A stretch of DNA of 64,000 nucleotides from the NCBI GenBank assembly GCA_947172415.1, contig OX359202.1, positions 2,110,501-2,174,500 on the forward strand, written 5' to 3'. Position numbers and translations under genes: made by a program. The notes beneath the pieces were generated by a model, which was not told the DNA's origin, did not search any database, and worked only from the letters and a program-made list of their open reading frames with translations. Each line of letters begins with the position of its first letter. Within the stretch, counting starts at the first letter, position 1. Below, one piece after another: positions 37,801-49,153 of the stretch. The stretch comes from Chondrosia reniformis (Eukaryota; Porifera; Demospongiae; Chondrillida; Chondrillidae).

Positions 37801-40800
37801 TTGAGGTGCTGCATGAAATAATTTCATTCAATTATGTACGTACCAGACCAACTTTCTGACGACCATGATGTCATTACAAAATGGAGGCAGGATTGTGGTC
37901 CGGTGCATGAGCTACGTATATATGCACCGGGCTCCATTCACATGCATTTTTTATAATTATGTATCTATAATTTTCTTTGCACACAAGCATTGTCAATTAT
38001 TGATAGACATAGATATTAGTTACAGTGTAACGATTATAAGGTTATTATGTGAATAAGCATCTATGAAGACTTGCAGTGTCTACAAAGCTAACTGGATAAC
38101 TTTGCTACAGATTTGAACCCTACACAACCCCCATGGAACCACTGCTGACAGCCATCACAAGCAACCATGTTGTCGAATGCTTCAGGCATGTCACACTCGC
38201 AGTACAGGCAAATTCCTTGATTCAGGGGATAAATCTGACGGTAGCGTTAGGCAAGAATACTGTGTGGAAAAGGTGTAAAGTGTCTGTTCTTAAAACACTT
38301 GGCCAAGTGTTGCCTCATCTTGTCCTGATGGAATGATATCCTTGTTAAATCATCCCCCCTTGCAGCATGGAACACAAATGCAATGGCAAACAGGCCACAG
38401 AATGTGTAGTCCCTCTGCTGTTGTACAGATGGCACTTTCATGGGCAGAAATGTGTGGTTGCCTTCTGGGGCTACTTCAACACACAACTTGTACACAGTTG
38501 CCAATTGCACCTGTAAAGACGGATATAGCTCTCCTCCCTTGAAGAGACTGTCATAAAGGCAGACCTTCCGATCTTGGCCAATTGAGGTATTTGTCACCCA
38601 GTGGCAATGCCTGTGTGATGGATCTGAATGCTTTCTGTAGTAACTGGAGAGAAAGCATTTGTTTGGCTTAACAATGGTGACTGCAGGCCATCTAGGGTTG
38701 GGAACTGTTCTAGCAATAAATGCTGGGCAAAAGAGATATGCTCATCAGTCAGCATTTCTCCTTCAATAATCTGCTGCATGCTCTTCCTACTCAGTGATGG
38801 TATGCAACGCCTCTTCATGGCACTAGCAAGTGCATTCTTTTCCGCTTCTTCCCTTGTCCTTCTTTCCTACCTTGCCCCACTCCCTTCCTTCTCTCATCCT
38901 CCTTTCCTCTGTCAATATTGGAAATATCTACCATGCACTGATCCATCTGCCCTCTATCCTCATCCTCTTCCTTGTCATCATTCCCATTCCCTTTCTGCAT
39001 CTCCTCATCAACTTTCTCAGTTGCCTCAAAGGCTGACGGAAGGTAAGATGTGGAAGAATCCACCTCTTTCCTTCCATCATCCTTTCCCTTGCTTTCATAC
39101 ACAACGGCATCATCGCTTGCTTTCATAACAAAGTCTTCTTCAAATTCGCAATCCATGGCATCATCCTTTCCCTTGCCTCCATCCTCATTTTCCTTTGTCA
39201 CAGAGTCCTCCACATTTTGTGCAAGCCTCACCTCAGGGTCAACTCTGTGTGTGTAGAGCTTCAATCTGCTGACATTCACTTTCTTCTTGATGACCTGTCC
39301 TGAATGATTCTTCAGTTCATACACCCCCTTTCCAGGAAATCTGCGTACGTATTTTGTTTTAAGGCTGTCCCAAGCAATCATGATTCTTCAATGGCATTTG
39401 AATTAGAAGAATGGCATAAAAAGAGAAAGTATTTCTGGGCGCATATAGTTTTTTAAATACAAAATACCTAAAATGCAGCCCCGTTGTTTAGACTATCTAA
39501 AATTTCCAACGGTTGTCTGATTAAAAGACGCAGCGTTTTATAAACACGTTTACACAGTCTTTTTAAAAACGTCTGACCGTAGAACCAACGTTGCACAGCA
39601 ACGGTATGGGAAGTTTATTTTTTATTTAGTTTATTTTGCCGTACACCGTAATGAATGCAAGAATAATCCTTACAAAAGTCTAGGGAAACTATAAGTGTAT
39701 GTGTCCAACAAAGAAACAACAGAACAGTGCAGTCCGGTGTGCGGGTGTCAATGGGGTGGAATGCATTAACCCATTAACGACTGCTCACCCCTTTTCGGAC
39801 CAGTAGTGGTGAAGGACGGCGACAATTTAAAATGGCCGAATTTATATATATTTTATACTATTCAATAGCGCATGTTGTAGGCAATACGAATATTGTGTTT
39901 GTACACAGTTTACTGTGTGTATTAGACATAAAAATTAAGTATAAAATAAGAATAATTATGCAATCGTTTGCATTAAAACGTGGGCGTCCTATGTAAACAA
40001 TGTTCACGGCGATGGAGGAAGCCTTTATTCGTCAGCATTTGCCTTTCTTCTCTTGGTTGTCAGTTGCTCTAGCGTATGATAAAGCTTAAAACACGGATTA
40101 GGAGGCGGACAAAGGGGTATTGGGTCTGAAGGCGAACATTGACTGCAGCAAAAGTAAGTTCTTCTACATTGGAGACAAATACGGCAATGCCCTCTCCTAT
40201 TTTGTCTCTCCTGGAAGTGCCGCTCAGTTAAACGTGTCACTGAAGCAGGATCATGGAAGCAGGGTTGTCTTTTGCGAGAGTTATGGCTGGCAATCTGTAG
40301 TGTAAATTCCTTCTGGGTAAACTGTTTAGTGGCTGTCTCCTTGTAAATAACGTAGGCATTGATTACTGCCAGGTCTAGTAAAAGGTAAAAAATCCTCAGC
40401 CACCATTTCTTGGATTTTTTACTACAAGAGTAGGTCTTGCGCCTAAAATCGAAAAGATCAACCCCACCCATATGAATATTATATAATTTAATGCTTTCTG
40501 GGCAAGGAACCTGCTGCCTAGTACCATCCTTTGCTGTCCTCATTACATGGGTGGTGTTATGGGGATGAACTAATGTGTTAATGATGGCAACTGGTTTTTT
40601 GTCTATCCAAACCAGGCACTCAGTTTTGCCATCATTAACAAGTATGGATTTGTGTCCCCCCCTTGGCAGTGTCTTTCCGAGGGTCTTCAAATCGCGTAGA
40701 GCCTCAGGAAATCCCCTCCAGTTTACACGAGCAGTCCCAATAAGGTATGTCTGCTTCTGGTGGAGGGAACAGGCTAGAGAAGGACTGGTGAAAAAGTTGT

Positions 40801-43800
40801 CCATATAAATATGGTGACTTCTGCCTTGGATGGAACGGCAGAGCATCTGAACAACTTTTTCACCTAGTCCACTCTCTGGGGAGCCACCCATTGCACCTAG
40901 GTATACCTCAAAATCATAGGCATACCCATTTCTGGAATCACAAATACACCACACCTTGTATCCTTGCTTTACGGGTTTCAGTGGCATGTACTGTTTAATG
41001 CTGGAACGGCCCTTAAACAGCACCATAGCTTCATCGACAGCCAGTTCCTGGTGTGGGTAGTATGCTTTTTGGCTACATTCTTTCAGTTTGTTGAATAAGG
41101 GTCTCACCTTATAGAGTTTGTCTAAATTGGGTTGGCCCGGTGAGGGCATTTTGGTATTATCGTTCAGGTGGAGGTATCGGAGTATGCTCTTAAAGCGGTC
41201 CCTAGATATGCCCCTTGTGATCCCAGGAGCACCAAGAAGGGGATCCATACTCCATTAATCATTTATTGCAGGCAGCCTATGAATTCCCATGGCTATTAGG
41301 ATCCCAATGAACGATTTCATCTCTGGTACCGTAACATTTTCCCACGTAGGGCCAGGATGGCTCTGTTGGCTGTAGAGGTTTGTTTGATCAGTGATCAGCT
41401 GGAATGTGGCTGCATCAAATATTGCCTCAAAGACAGAATGAGGGCTACAGCTTTCATCAAGGTTCAAAAGAGACCCTGACTTCATTGTAAATGGTGGATG
41501 GTCAAAGGATCCTTGCGATGAAGTAGAAGGAATTGGTGTTGGTATTGCAGAGATATCCAGTATAGAGGGGAGTGAAGACGCTTGTTCTGGAGTTGATGTC
41601 CGAACTGGAAAAGGGTTGGAAGGTGGTGGATACTGAGGTTCAACAACCTCTTCATCTTCATGAACGACTTTTTGAGCTTCTTCAAGGTGATCTCTGGATA
41701 TCACAGGTCCTATATTGGTATCAATTTCACCAACTTCAGCAGATTCCCAGAGATCATCCTCAGACAAAGCCCAATCACTGTCATCACTGTCTGCTTTTTC
41801 ATTTACTTTTCTTATAATGAAAGAAGTGTTCATTCTTTTAGCCATTGTTTCTTCAGTGTAATGTCAGCTAGATTTACAAAAGCTAAAGAACCATGAAAGC
41901 GATTTTGTAAGTCATTTATATATGAACGATTGTCACACGTAACATTCGCGTAGTAAACTATAGGATTAGGAATAACCTAATCACTTTTTAATTTGTCACC
42001 TTTTGTTGCTGAGTGAGTGCCGATTTTTGCTGGATAAATAAGATATAAAGAGTAATCACTATAGCTTCAAAACCGTCCTTTTTGATCAGCAGTAAGCTGT
42101 TTCCATATACGTACGTATTAGGCGCCACTTATTGTGTATTGCGCAAGCGGAAATGGCTGCCTAGGGAAGCGAGTTGGTATTTGGTCAAATTCTACCGTCA
42201 GTTCCGGAAGTACTCCCCCGAATCAATACAGAAGAGAGTCATTTTAAGGTAAGCTTTTAAGTAAACTTTAGTTTTGACCCTAAAATACACTTTAAGGGTT
42301 GATTCACCGGTGCTGGCTCAGAAGGGGTGTGCAGTCGTTAACGGCCTTGCGAAAGTAGAAAACGCAATCGTTAAAAGGTTAAGTTAATGATCAATGGATA
42401 ACACATACACACGGAAGTTAGATACAGAAATGGAAACTACAAACTATAATGCGGAAACTACACACGTATACAGAAAATATATAGCATTGTTACAAAATAA
42501 TTTTTCTGAAATGAAATTATTGGTTTTACCTAAATTCTTTGTAAATGTTAGTAAGTCAAAAAAGATTTGAGCACGTCACTGGCCCTTTTGATTTTTGTTT
42601 TACATATTTATTTATCTTTTTTCTCTTTCTATAGTAATCGAAAAGGGAAGTTAATATTTTTCTATGAATGGGACATAAAGTTAAAATGGACAGCTGTGCC
42701 TGCCAATGGAGGGAAAGAGGTTAAGGGTGACATCACTATACCTAATCTAAGTGAAGAGAATGACTTGGAAGATATTGATGTACGTATTTTGTTAATAGTG
42801 CAGAGCTTATATTTGCCTTCTACATACTTGCTTAAGTTAGTATTACAATTGATGCAGTCTGACAGTAATTTATTATATATTCCTAATAATATGCCTTCTG
42901 GTATTGTTTTAATAGGTGTAGACTAGAAATTCACTGATTGTTGCTTTGGTTTTCAGTTCCATTCTCTGCTTATAGTCTCTATATTTGTATATTCTTGTTT
43001 TGAGATAAGACTGCTGTGAGTTCTTTACTGGAAACGTACAGCTGAGATTTTGCTTAATTTGCTTAACTTTTGGGGGACTGCAATTGCAAAATTTAGATTA
43101 CTTCCAATTACGTATACGTAGGTATTGATTACTGTTTTAGAAACGAATTTCTTTGTTAGGAAGATAAGGGTCATTCAAGGTCACAAATTTAGTCCATTTA
43201 GAGTCTACCATATTGATCTGCATTATGTACAGCACCAAAGCCTATTACCAGGCACTTGTGGTTATCTATTTTGTATCGGGTTTCTTTTAAAAAAGATCAC
43301 AATGGAGGCAAAGTGCTTACATTTGAGTGAAAATTTGAGGGGTCTATAAATTTGTTTGCAATTTGATTTTCTTTATGGGGGGCGAGTAAGGAAACCCTGA
43401 ATACTGTGTATGGTGAATGTGCTGGTATCACTAACTGTGACATGGCTTTATAGCAAACACTGTTTAGGAATATGATACATGACGTCGTCCATTCACTATA
43501 TTGCTTTATTAGGTATGATAAAGCGATTTTGAAGATTGAATTGAAGATATATTTCAGTTCCCCTTTTAAAATATACTGTAGATATTCCTAAATTCTGCCG
43601 AGTGTCAGTGGTGCTTATATGTGTATATAACTTTTATACATATCTAGACATCAGTTTCACCCATTACACTCTTCAGGAGACATTATTATTAGATTGGATA
43701 TAATTCAAAATCAACAAAATTTAATGATGATAGTTTGAGTTAGCCATTTTGAGATTAATCAAAAATTATTTAATGCATCGGTTCATTTTTGTGAATGTAA

Positions 43801-45686
43801 AGAATTTCTATAATAGCAATGTATTTTCTGTTCTTAAAGGCAATCAGTAATTATTGGCTTTCAACAATTCTAACTCTTATTTAATTTTTTACTACTAGTG
43901 GCTGCATGTTTTGCAAACAAACTTCCCGAATATTGACATATGTACGTACATGCTGCAGGTTACTGTCACTACGGATAGTGATGTAGTTGGAGCTTACAAG
44001 ATGAAACAGCTATGGATAAGAGTTGGGACTTCATTAATTTTAGAAAAATTAGCACTGTATATCAGGAAATTGAAACAAGGTATAATCTAAGAGCCTTAAC
44101 CGCAGTCTCTTACTAGTATATATACACCTGTATGTGGTATATATTGCAAATAACCTTTAAGTTTGTTTGGATAGAACAATGTTTCTTCTACATTAAAGGC
44201 GTTACGTTTTAAACAATACTTTTTGTTCAATGTATGTATATTATCTTTTGAAAGGGTCATCTTTCAACTTTTAGAGTGTCTAAACCCTTTCGAAAGATAA
44301 GTTCGATGCAGTTGGAAGGAATCCTTACTCTAGTATGTATATTAACTAATTAACTGTGTTATGTTTAAATAAGATATTTGAATGGCACTTTTGTAGAGTT
44401 TACGCAAGGCATGATCCTCCCAATTACCAAAGACCAATCTCTAAAAGTGCAAGAAGGATCAAATTCACTTCCAGTTAGTGTTGTGGCCAAAGGCCCTAGT
44501 AATGGTGGCAATGGATCTACCTCTGCTGGTCTCCGTGTGCCAACTGTCAAGATCACAATGACACAGGAGTTTCAATGTAGAGTAGAAGATCTTTATTCAG
44601 TCTTAACAGAACCAGCCAAAGTACAGGTTTTTGCTGGGAACACCGCCAAAGTGGATGCTATTAAGGGAGGGGAGTTTCTGTTGTTTGATGGCAACATATC
44701 AGGAAAATTCTTACAATTGGTGAGTAAATTTCCAAATGAGTATATGCATGCTTGCCAACGTGTAATAATTTGTAACCTGTATCTCTTCACAGTTGAACTA
44801 CGTTAATGTTATATAACCTCTAATTTTGTATAATATTGCATCGTTCATTTATGTACTCTGTAGGAACCCAATGAAAGGATAGTTCAACACTGGAGATGCA
44901 AGGATTGGCCAGCAGGTTAGCGGTTCGGCCTTCTAGGCATGTGCCTATTAAACCTCAATAAATGTGTTTAGGAATTTTCATCTTCAAGTAATTCAAGAGT
45001 TTTTACCTATGTTGCTATTATTAAAGTGTCTAGTTTAGTTCACAGATCTGAAGGCTACTGAATATTTTTATAATTATATAACAATAACAACAAGAATAAT
45101 AATAATGATAATTCGAAGGGCACTGAATAAGTGTTACTTTGGTTATACAAGTTATTCCCTCATGAAGCTGCAGTCAGTGCTTTAAAAGCACCTAATGCCC
45201 CAAATGGGTAGTATGAAGTTTGTGGTAGTGATATAAAACATATGTAATGGAAATGTCTTTAATTAATGTTCTTGAAGTTCATTTAAATAGTTATAGATAG
45301 TATAAATTTCAAATATCCTTCCAAATGTTGATTGTCATTACCATACTCTTGCCTTTGAGGTTGAAAGCCTCACATTTAAATTCTTCAGCTAAGGGAGAAA
45401 ATCTACAGTATCAGAATTATTTACATACGTACTGTGTATTATGCAGCAGAAGTGGTATAACTTCAGCATCCTCATAAAGTATGCTATGTTGACCTATAAA
45501 TTTTCTTTTTCAGGTTTTTATTCCACTGTTAAGATGGAGCTAGAACAAGATAGTTATGGTACCAAACTCATCCTAACTCAAACTGGAGTACCCCAGTCTG
45601 AATATAACAGGACAGAAGATAATTGGAGTAGATACTACTGGGAACGAATTCGAAATTTCTTTGGATTTGGTGCAAAACTTTACTAA
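28873..45686 (+). CDS. AHSA1: AHA1, activator of Hsp90 ATPase
   Basis: Exons: 28873-28952, 37136-37267, 42635-42779, 43959-44079, 44397-44719, 44864-44915, 45514-45686; 341 aa, close to the usual 338. Exon 1 begins MAKWGEGDPRWIVEERPDA, the AHSA1 signature, with the VNNWHW motif following. Exon 3 carries NRKGKLIFFYEWDIKL. Exon 5 begins EFTQGMILP and enters the C-terminal START/Bet v 1-like AHSA1 domain. The end (NWSRYYWERIRNFFGFGAKL) matches the family C-terminus. AHSA1 binds the Hsp90 middle and N domains in the cytosol and stimulates ATP hydrolysis. Introns 1 (8.18 kb) and 2 (5.37 kb) are packed with transposons; the other introns are short. Splice sites are all GT-AG and frames join exactly, so the gene looks functional. 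Confidence 0.95.
30468..30683 (+). CDS. SAP-domain ORF in AHSA1 intron 1
   Basis: A 71-codon frame contains a clear SAP motif: KVKDFLRQKGLPVSGKKSEL, followed by VCRVSNFIE. SAP domains bind DNA. An upstream start or exon is possible; the frame ends ELEVEVPITFN. In marine invertebrates similar SAP ORFs occur in DNA transposons, often with a YqaJ nuclease. A DDE_4-type transposase on the opposite strand lies 1.5 kb away, so both may be parts of one element. The assignment to a transposon is an inference. Confidence 0.5.
   Translation: MGVFHRAAASSSFVDHRKVKDFLRQKGLPVSGKKSELVCRVSNFIETDELETELREAAFKELEVEVPITFN
30851..31359. mobile_element. 509-bp TA-flanked MITE
   Basis: The ends TACCATATAGCAGGAAATTT and its complement are nearly perfect inverted repeats, continuing inward to TTCGAGGGAC with few changes. 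TA borders both ends. No coding capacity was seen. It separates the SAP ORF from the frame at 31569 and shares its terminal words with the short element at 13659-13837. Confidence 0.85.
31569..31781 (+). CDS. Unrecognised 70-codon ORF
   Basis: The frame starts MAALELDFGKASLEGYTTPV and is Gly/Pro-rich early on (VGPVGPPLDPNKLL), then has a basic end. No domain was recognised. It is in the same orientation as the SAP ORF and could be a second fragment of the same transposon protein; this is speculative. Confidence 0.2.
   Translation: MAALELDFGKASLEGYTTPVGPVGPPLDPNKLLQKCNKGGVITGARIYFTKEAKRDSTQYCAVIRRTNIS
32037..32820 (-). pseudogene. DDE_Tnp_4-type transposase pseudogene
   Basis: Near the 5' side, RC sequence around 32700-32560 gives a helix-turn-helix (LTQDNLAFQFDIDQSSVSRI). 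The main frame has IVAIIDGTEIFIQHPSNLGT (first catalytic D), then SYSDYKSHTTIKYLVSID and ILADCGFTTRDL (second D). These fit the DDE_Tnp_4 superfamily (Harbinger, ISL2EU and relatives). A TGA interrupts GLIK/SSTTVGP near 32535, where Trp is expected, and a 1-nt shift near 32135 moves the C-terminal part (VENAIKRLKDF) to another frame. The copy is inactive. Confidence 0.75.
33274..33290. repeat. Poly-G tract
   Basis: About 17 consecutive G preceded by eight or more T, in AHSA1 intron 1. Similar to the tract in pinin intron 3. Confidence 0.85.
34072..35849. mobile_element. Merlin DNA transposon with 8-bp TSD
   Basis: The ends GGATCACCC and GGGTGATCC begin inverted repeats of about 70 bp, including GGACACGGCGTCCATTTGCA. 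The element is flanked by identical 8-bp duplications CTCAGCTG at 34064-34071 and 35850-35857. Terminal repeat length, target-duplication size and the encoded ISXO2/IS1595-like transposase all fit the Merlin superfamily. It sits in AHSA1 intron 1 and splits an older pseudogene. Confidence 0.92.
34420..35106 (-). pseudogene. Merlin transposase, internally deleted
   Basis: The N-terminal frame (35106 down to about 34952) reads LIYWYQSKGLLASSKTCPCG and MAMVPRNDISDKFR, a zinc-ribbon-like start. The C-terminal frame (34821-34420) reads MELVPDQRAGTLLPIIQAHV, TIIVSDEWRAY (second catalytic D), YTQNIESYWNRTKIKFK (catalytic E) and LPSYLDEFMWREQYG. These match the ISXO2-like/IS1595 DDE family. The middle, including the first catalytic D, is missing between SDKFR and a short GRPPRQER remnant, so the enzyme should be inactive. 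Confidence 0.85.
36208..36661. mobile_element. 454-bp MITE carrying a HIRAN-like ORF
   Basis: The ends CCGTATTCTCTCTAAAAATT and its near-complement form TIRs continuing to CGTCAC, with TA at both borders (coordinates include TA). The interior is unusually GC-rich and holds the ORF at 36354-36542. It is inserted in the unrecognised pseudogene between 36207 and 36662. Confidence 0.88.
36354..36542 (+). CDS. HIRAN-like fragment inside MITE
   Basis: A 62-codon ORF reads VRGYHIYKDSWAPTVGEEFI followed by CYQEWANGHDRHAFQL. The GYH.YK..W.P..GEE..C..E..N..D.+A pattern matches the first half of HIRAN-like ORFs common in cnidarian and sponge genomes. The second half (usually V.VGHLPR) is replaced by the end of the element. 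It is probably a captured or relic piece; expression is unknown. Confidence 0.5.
   Translation: MEHLVRGVSRDEMAGFELTVWTAVRGYHIYKDSWAPTVGEEFICYQEWANGHDRHAFQLSGE
38247..39381 (-). pseudogene. Integrase C-terminus plus Ulp1-like protease fossil
   Basis: Three overlapping frames read in order. 39381-38815 begins RRFPGKGVYELKNHSGQVIK then KKVNVSRLKLY, like the C-terminal end of retroviral-type integrases, followed by a long acidic/lysine linker. 38818-38594 reads MLTDEHISFAQHLLLEQFPT. 38597-38247 reads VCLYDSLFKGGELYPSL, VQQQRDYTFCGLFAIAF, and ends near MRQHLAKCFKN. The last part fits an Ulp1 (C48) cysteine protease; HWV precedes it one frame over. Two frameshifts are needed. Integrase with a cysteine protease suggests a Ginger/TDD-like transposon; no TIRs were found. 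It lies in AHSA1 intron 2. Confidence 0.6.
39770..42378. mobile_element. piggyBac element, 2.6 kb
   Basis: TTAA target sites lie at 39766-39769 and 42379-42382. The left end starts CCCATTAACGACTGC and the right end, reversed, starts CCTTTTAACGATTGC. The sequence GACTGCACACCCCTTCTG near the right end mirrors GACTGCTCACCCCTTTTCGG at the left, giving subterminal inverted repeats. It carries one transposase on the minus strand and sits in AHSA1 intron 2. Confidence 0.9.
40025..41845 (-). pseudogene. piggyBac transposase with one premature stop
   Basis: The frame is open from ATG at 41845 to 40025 except for a single TAA at 41257-41255 (IHRLPAIND stop WSMDPLLG), where Tyr is the likely ancestral residue. 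The N-terminus is acidic. The DDE_Tnp_1_7 domain shows ELAVDEAMVLFKGR (D1), HHIYMDNFFTSP (D2) and HMGGVDLFDFRRKTYS (D3). The C-terminus has the Cys-rich finger CRICLQCRRTYFCCSQCS. About 606 residues is the usual length. One base change keeps it from being intact, so the copy is young or recently lost. Confidence 0.9.
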
Positions 45687-46222
45687 CAGCAGTTGATTGG
45701 GCAAACATGTTATATACGTAAATTTAATCTATTTATCATTGAACTTGAAACTCATCATGCAGTGCCATAGAAATGCTTTTGATTCAGTAATGCTTGATGT
45801 TTGTACAGCCTTTGTTAATATGCAACTTTTGATTATATAGTCTCACAAAGTAGGTCTAAAACTGCTGTGAGGAAGCTATTTACTTTAATTATATCAAGTT
45901 TGTAATCGTTTACCTAGATACAATTTTTACAGATAACCTGAGCTGATGGGATTTTGCTATATTATTATTGTTATATACCAATACATTGCTGCTATCATCA
46001 ATGTGATGGATAGACGTCAAGGCCTTGAATTCAAAGCATCTTGTGTTTATCCTTTGTACGGTCCAGAAGCCTAATATACTATATAGTACAACAATTATTA
46101 TACTTCGTCATGAATATCTATATCAGAAGCAGCATTATGAAACAATTAAATAAACAGAAAATCTATATAGCTACACAATAAAATTATAAGCATGCATGCA
46201 TTGTGATTCAGAATCCAATGTC
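45687..46222. other. Convergent intergenic gap AHSA1 / GTPase-CARD
   Basis: About 540 bp between two genes that converge. It holds their 3' UTRs; AATAAA-like words on both strands (for example near 46148) could be polyadenylation signals. No other feature was seen. Confidence 0.5.
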
Positions 46223-49153
46223 CTACTCCAAGAAATCTTCAATAGTCCTAGCAAACTCCTTGTTCATGTTTGTGGTTTCAGATGAATTCTTAAGGGCTTC
46301 TGCAGCTCCTTGAAGTGTTTCTAGGGCAGGATCATTGCGAAGAAACTGATAAAGGAGTTCATTAGCTCTAGCTACACTTAACGTAGACTCCATTTGTTGT
46401 CTCTGTCCTAGTGTTATGACATTGCCTCTTTCCAGATCAAAGCGTATCACTTTTGCATCACAAAACTTGATATGACTGCTATAGATCTGGTCAAGGAATT
46501 CAATGATCTCTTTTGGGTTTTTCCCTTTTGCTGTACAAATAAAAAGTAAAACATCATCGGTCAATCTGGTAAAGCATAAAATTGCAATATATTAGCATCA
46601 TGTATTAAGTAAGGCTCACTTTCTTTCTTGGCAACACTTCCAGTTTCTTCATGCTGCTTAGGCTTAACAGGCAGAGAAGATTGGTCTTGATAAAGAATAA
46701 ATTGGTCACCAGCAAATTCAATGCTACCAGACATTTCCAACTATAAACGAGCAGTCACAAGAAAAGAAACACTTGTTAACACACTTGCCTATAAACTGTC
46801 ACAGTAATTATTGCCATTTACTAATTTCCATGTAAACGGAATGCATGCACAAATATATACTTAATTTTTAAGCATGACAGCATACCTGGTTTTTGGTACC
46901 ACCGTGTTCTTGAGAAACCCAGACTGCTTCTCTTAAAGTAAAAGAAGTCATCTTATTCCATTTTGTGCAGAGACCAGCCATCACATTGTCTCCTTCAAAT
47001 CTCTTAAGATGTAAGCTTGAGTCCTTACAGTTTCTGCAGATGACACCAGCTTCTAGAGAGGCTTTCTCTTCAAGAAATTTAGAACCAAACACTTTTTTGC
47101 TAACATAACTAATACGCTCATGCATCTCTTCTCTAATGTGCTTGCAGAGCTCGTGCAAGGAAATATCAAGCCGTGGGAAATACTGGGGAATTAACAGATG
47201 GAGCTGAATGAGGTCTTCTTTTTGTGAAAGGACAATGTGGGCATTCTCTCGAGAGAATGCAAATTGGGTGGAGCCTGAAATCTTTGGGCAATATTTCCAT
47301 ATTTTACTTGGCTGATCAGATTGTGCATCACTAGTGGTTGTTCTATTGTTGGCAATGTCAACAGCCAGTATGTGAAATATACCTGTTGGTACACAGCTGT
47401 ATCTCTGATTCAGGAACTCTGATTTAAATGCAAAGGTAAATCCTAATGCTTCTACAGAGGCAACTGAGAGATCCACATTCCCTTCTGGAAGGGTTACTGG
47501 GATGAAATAGTGAATCTTCTCCTCCTTGCTCACTTTGGCAGCAATGCCAACATGTACCAGGACCTCAAGAAGCCATCTTCTTGGGATATCTGCATCAACA
47601 CCTAGCAATCGGAATAAGGCTTCAGATTTAGCTTCAGGAATTTCCCCGGTTTCTTTGAAATTACGCAACTCTGCACTCAAAGGTGTATCACTAGGGAAGT
47701 ATTGGACTGACAATACTTTTGACATTTCTTTGTATAGATAGGTTGCATCAGTGCAGACCCACTGCTGCTTGTACCGACCCATGTTGTAAAACACATAAAA
47801 CCCAAGGCAATGAAACAGATTCAGCAGTGAAAGGAGTTGTCTATCAGCTTGTTCAGCTTGCACGTACTGCCATTTGGTGCAGAACTCCTCAAGCTCTGTG
47901 AACTTCCACATCTTCTTTTCTACAGCAGAGGTGATTAGTTGCAGGCATAACCAGGCCTTTGGGACTTTCAGTGATAACTGGTACTTACTATCTGAAAGCG
48001 AAGAGCGAAGAGCATTGAATGCATTACGAATGTGTTCTCTATCTCCTTTAAGCTGACTATCGACCAAGAAGTAGTTGCTAGCACCTTCGTACACAACTTC
48101 TTTGGGAGGAAAAACTCTTTTCTCATCATAAGGCTTGTTGTCCATTTCTTTTAGAACCTTCTTGTTGTGGTCCAGTAGAGCTCTCCTATCTTGGGAGCTT
48201 TCAGGGAGATCGGAAAGGTGTGTCCCAACAACAAATAGGCGAAGTTGGGGTTCATTTTCCACTTCAAATGCTTTTAAATCATGGTCACTTTTCATGGACA
48301 TTGTGTAGGCAGCTGTTATGGATTCTTTCATCAGTTCCCAGCTGGAACGGCTGTTGGCTCTCTTCTCTTCAGTGACACCATCTGGACAGTATGCATTCAC
48401 ATATGGATCTGTTAGTTTATCTGAAGCTTTGAACACTTGTATAAAATTGCAGGGAAAGTCCAGTAGAAGTGGAATTACATTTTGGAAGGAGGGCTGACCT
48501 CCTGTATCCAAGAGGTAAATGAACTGAATGCATTTCTCTTCATCAATCTGTACTTCAGAGGACAAATTATGCTCGAATAAGAAAGCTTCCCTAGCTTGAT
48601 CTAGCAGATCTAATTGCAATGCATTATGCTTTGGGGATGGAGTTGCAGGGGCTAACTGGGTCTGGGTATTAGTGGATGCTTTCTTAAAAGGATTCTTAAT
48701 TTTCTTAAATCTCTCTATGAGGCCATCTTTTTGAACTGCGTTGGTTTTGTCTACTGTCTTGCTGTTGGCTACTGCATTGTTGTTGTCTTGGGAAAGTGCT
48801 GTAGCTTGTGGAAGTGAAGCTGAGCTGGGAAATTCATCTTTCTCCTTCATGTTCATTTCAGAAATGAGCTGTCTTAACAGATTATGGTCTGCAGCTTTCC
48901 AGGTCGAGGATCCAACTTTAATTCCTGCTGAAAAGAGACAATCATCTCCCTTCCACTTCAGAACTACTTCAGGGGCCTCTAGCACTGCAGTGCTCGTTTT
49001 GTCTTCTCTTGCTGTGTCATAGAGCAAAAAGTGCTTCAGTGAGGTTTTCCCAACTCGTGAGGATCCCGTGAATATGCAGCGCATGATGTCTATCTCAACA
49101 GAACCATGTAATTTTATTGCTTCTCTATACCATTTTGGATCCTGGACCAGTAC
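46223..49153 (-). CDS. Roc-like GTPase with C-terminal CARD-like domain
   Basis: Exons: 49153-46886, 46740-46620, 46530-46223. The first ATG is at 49084, but the frame stays open upstream to an acceptor at 49153 (VLVQDPKWYREAIKLHGSVE), so 5' exons may be missing. Residues 7-16 form a P-loop (GSSRVGKTSL); about 190 is switch II LLDTGGQPSFQNVIPLLL; about 281 is VGTHLSDLP in place of NKxD. A long insert separates P-loop and switch II. The middle (about 370-560) looks like COR/winged-helix sequence. The last exon (KGKNPKEIIEFLDQIY, then ITLGQRQQMESTLSVARANE and ARTIEDFLE) has the helical pattern of a CARD. Roco-type GTPases with death-fold domains are expanded in sponges and cnidarians and are suspected in immune or apoptotic signalling; the role here is inferred. 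Confidence 0.75.

Noticed and set aside
38628-39128. 166-codon plus-strand frame
   Set aside because: Antisense shadow of the integrase linker, with Ser/Pro/Leu-rich composition caused by the opposite Glu/Lys-rich strand.
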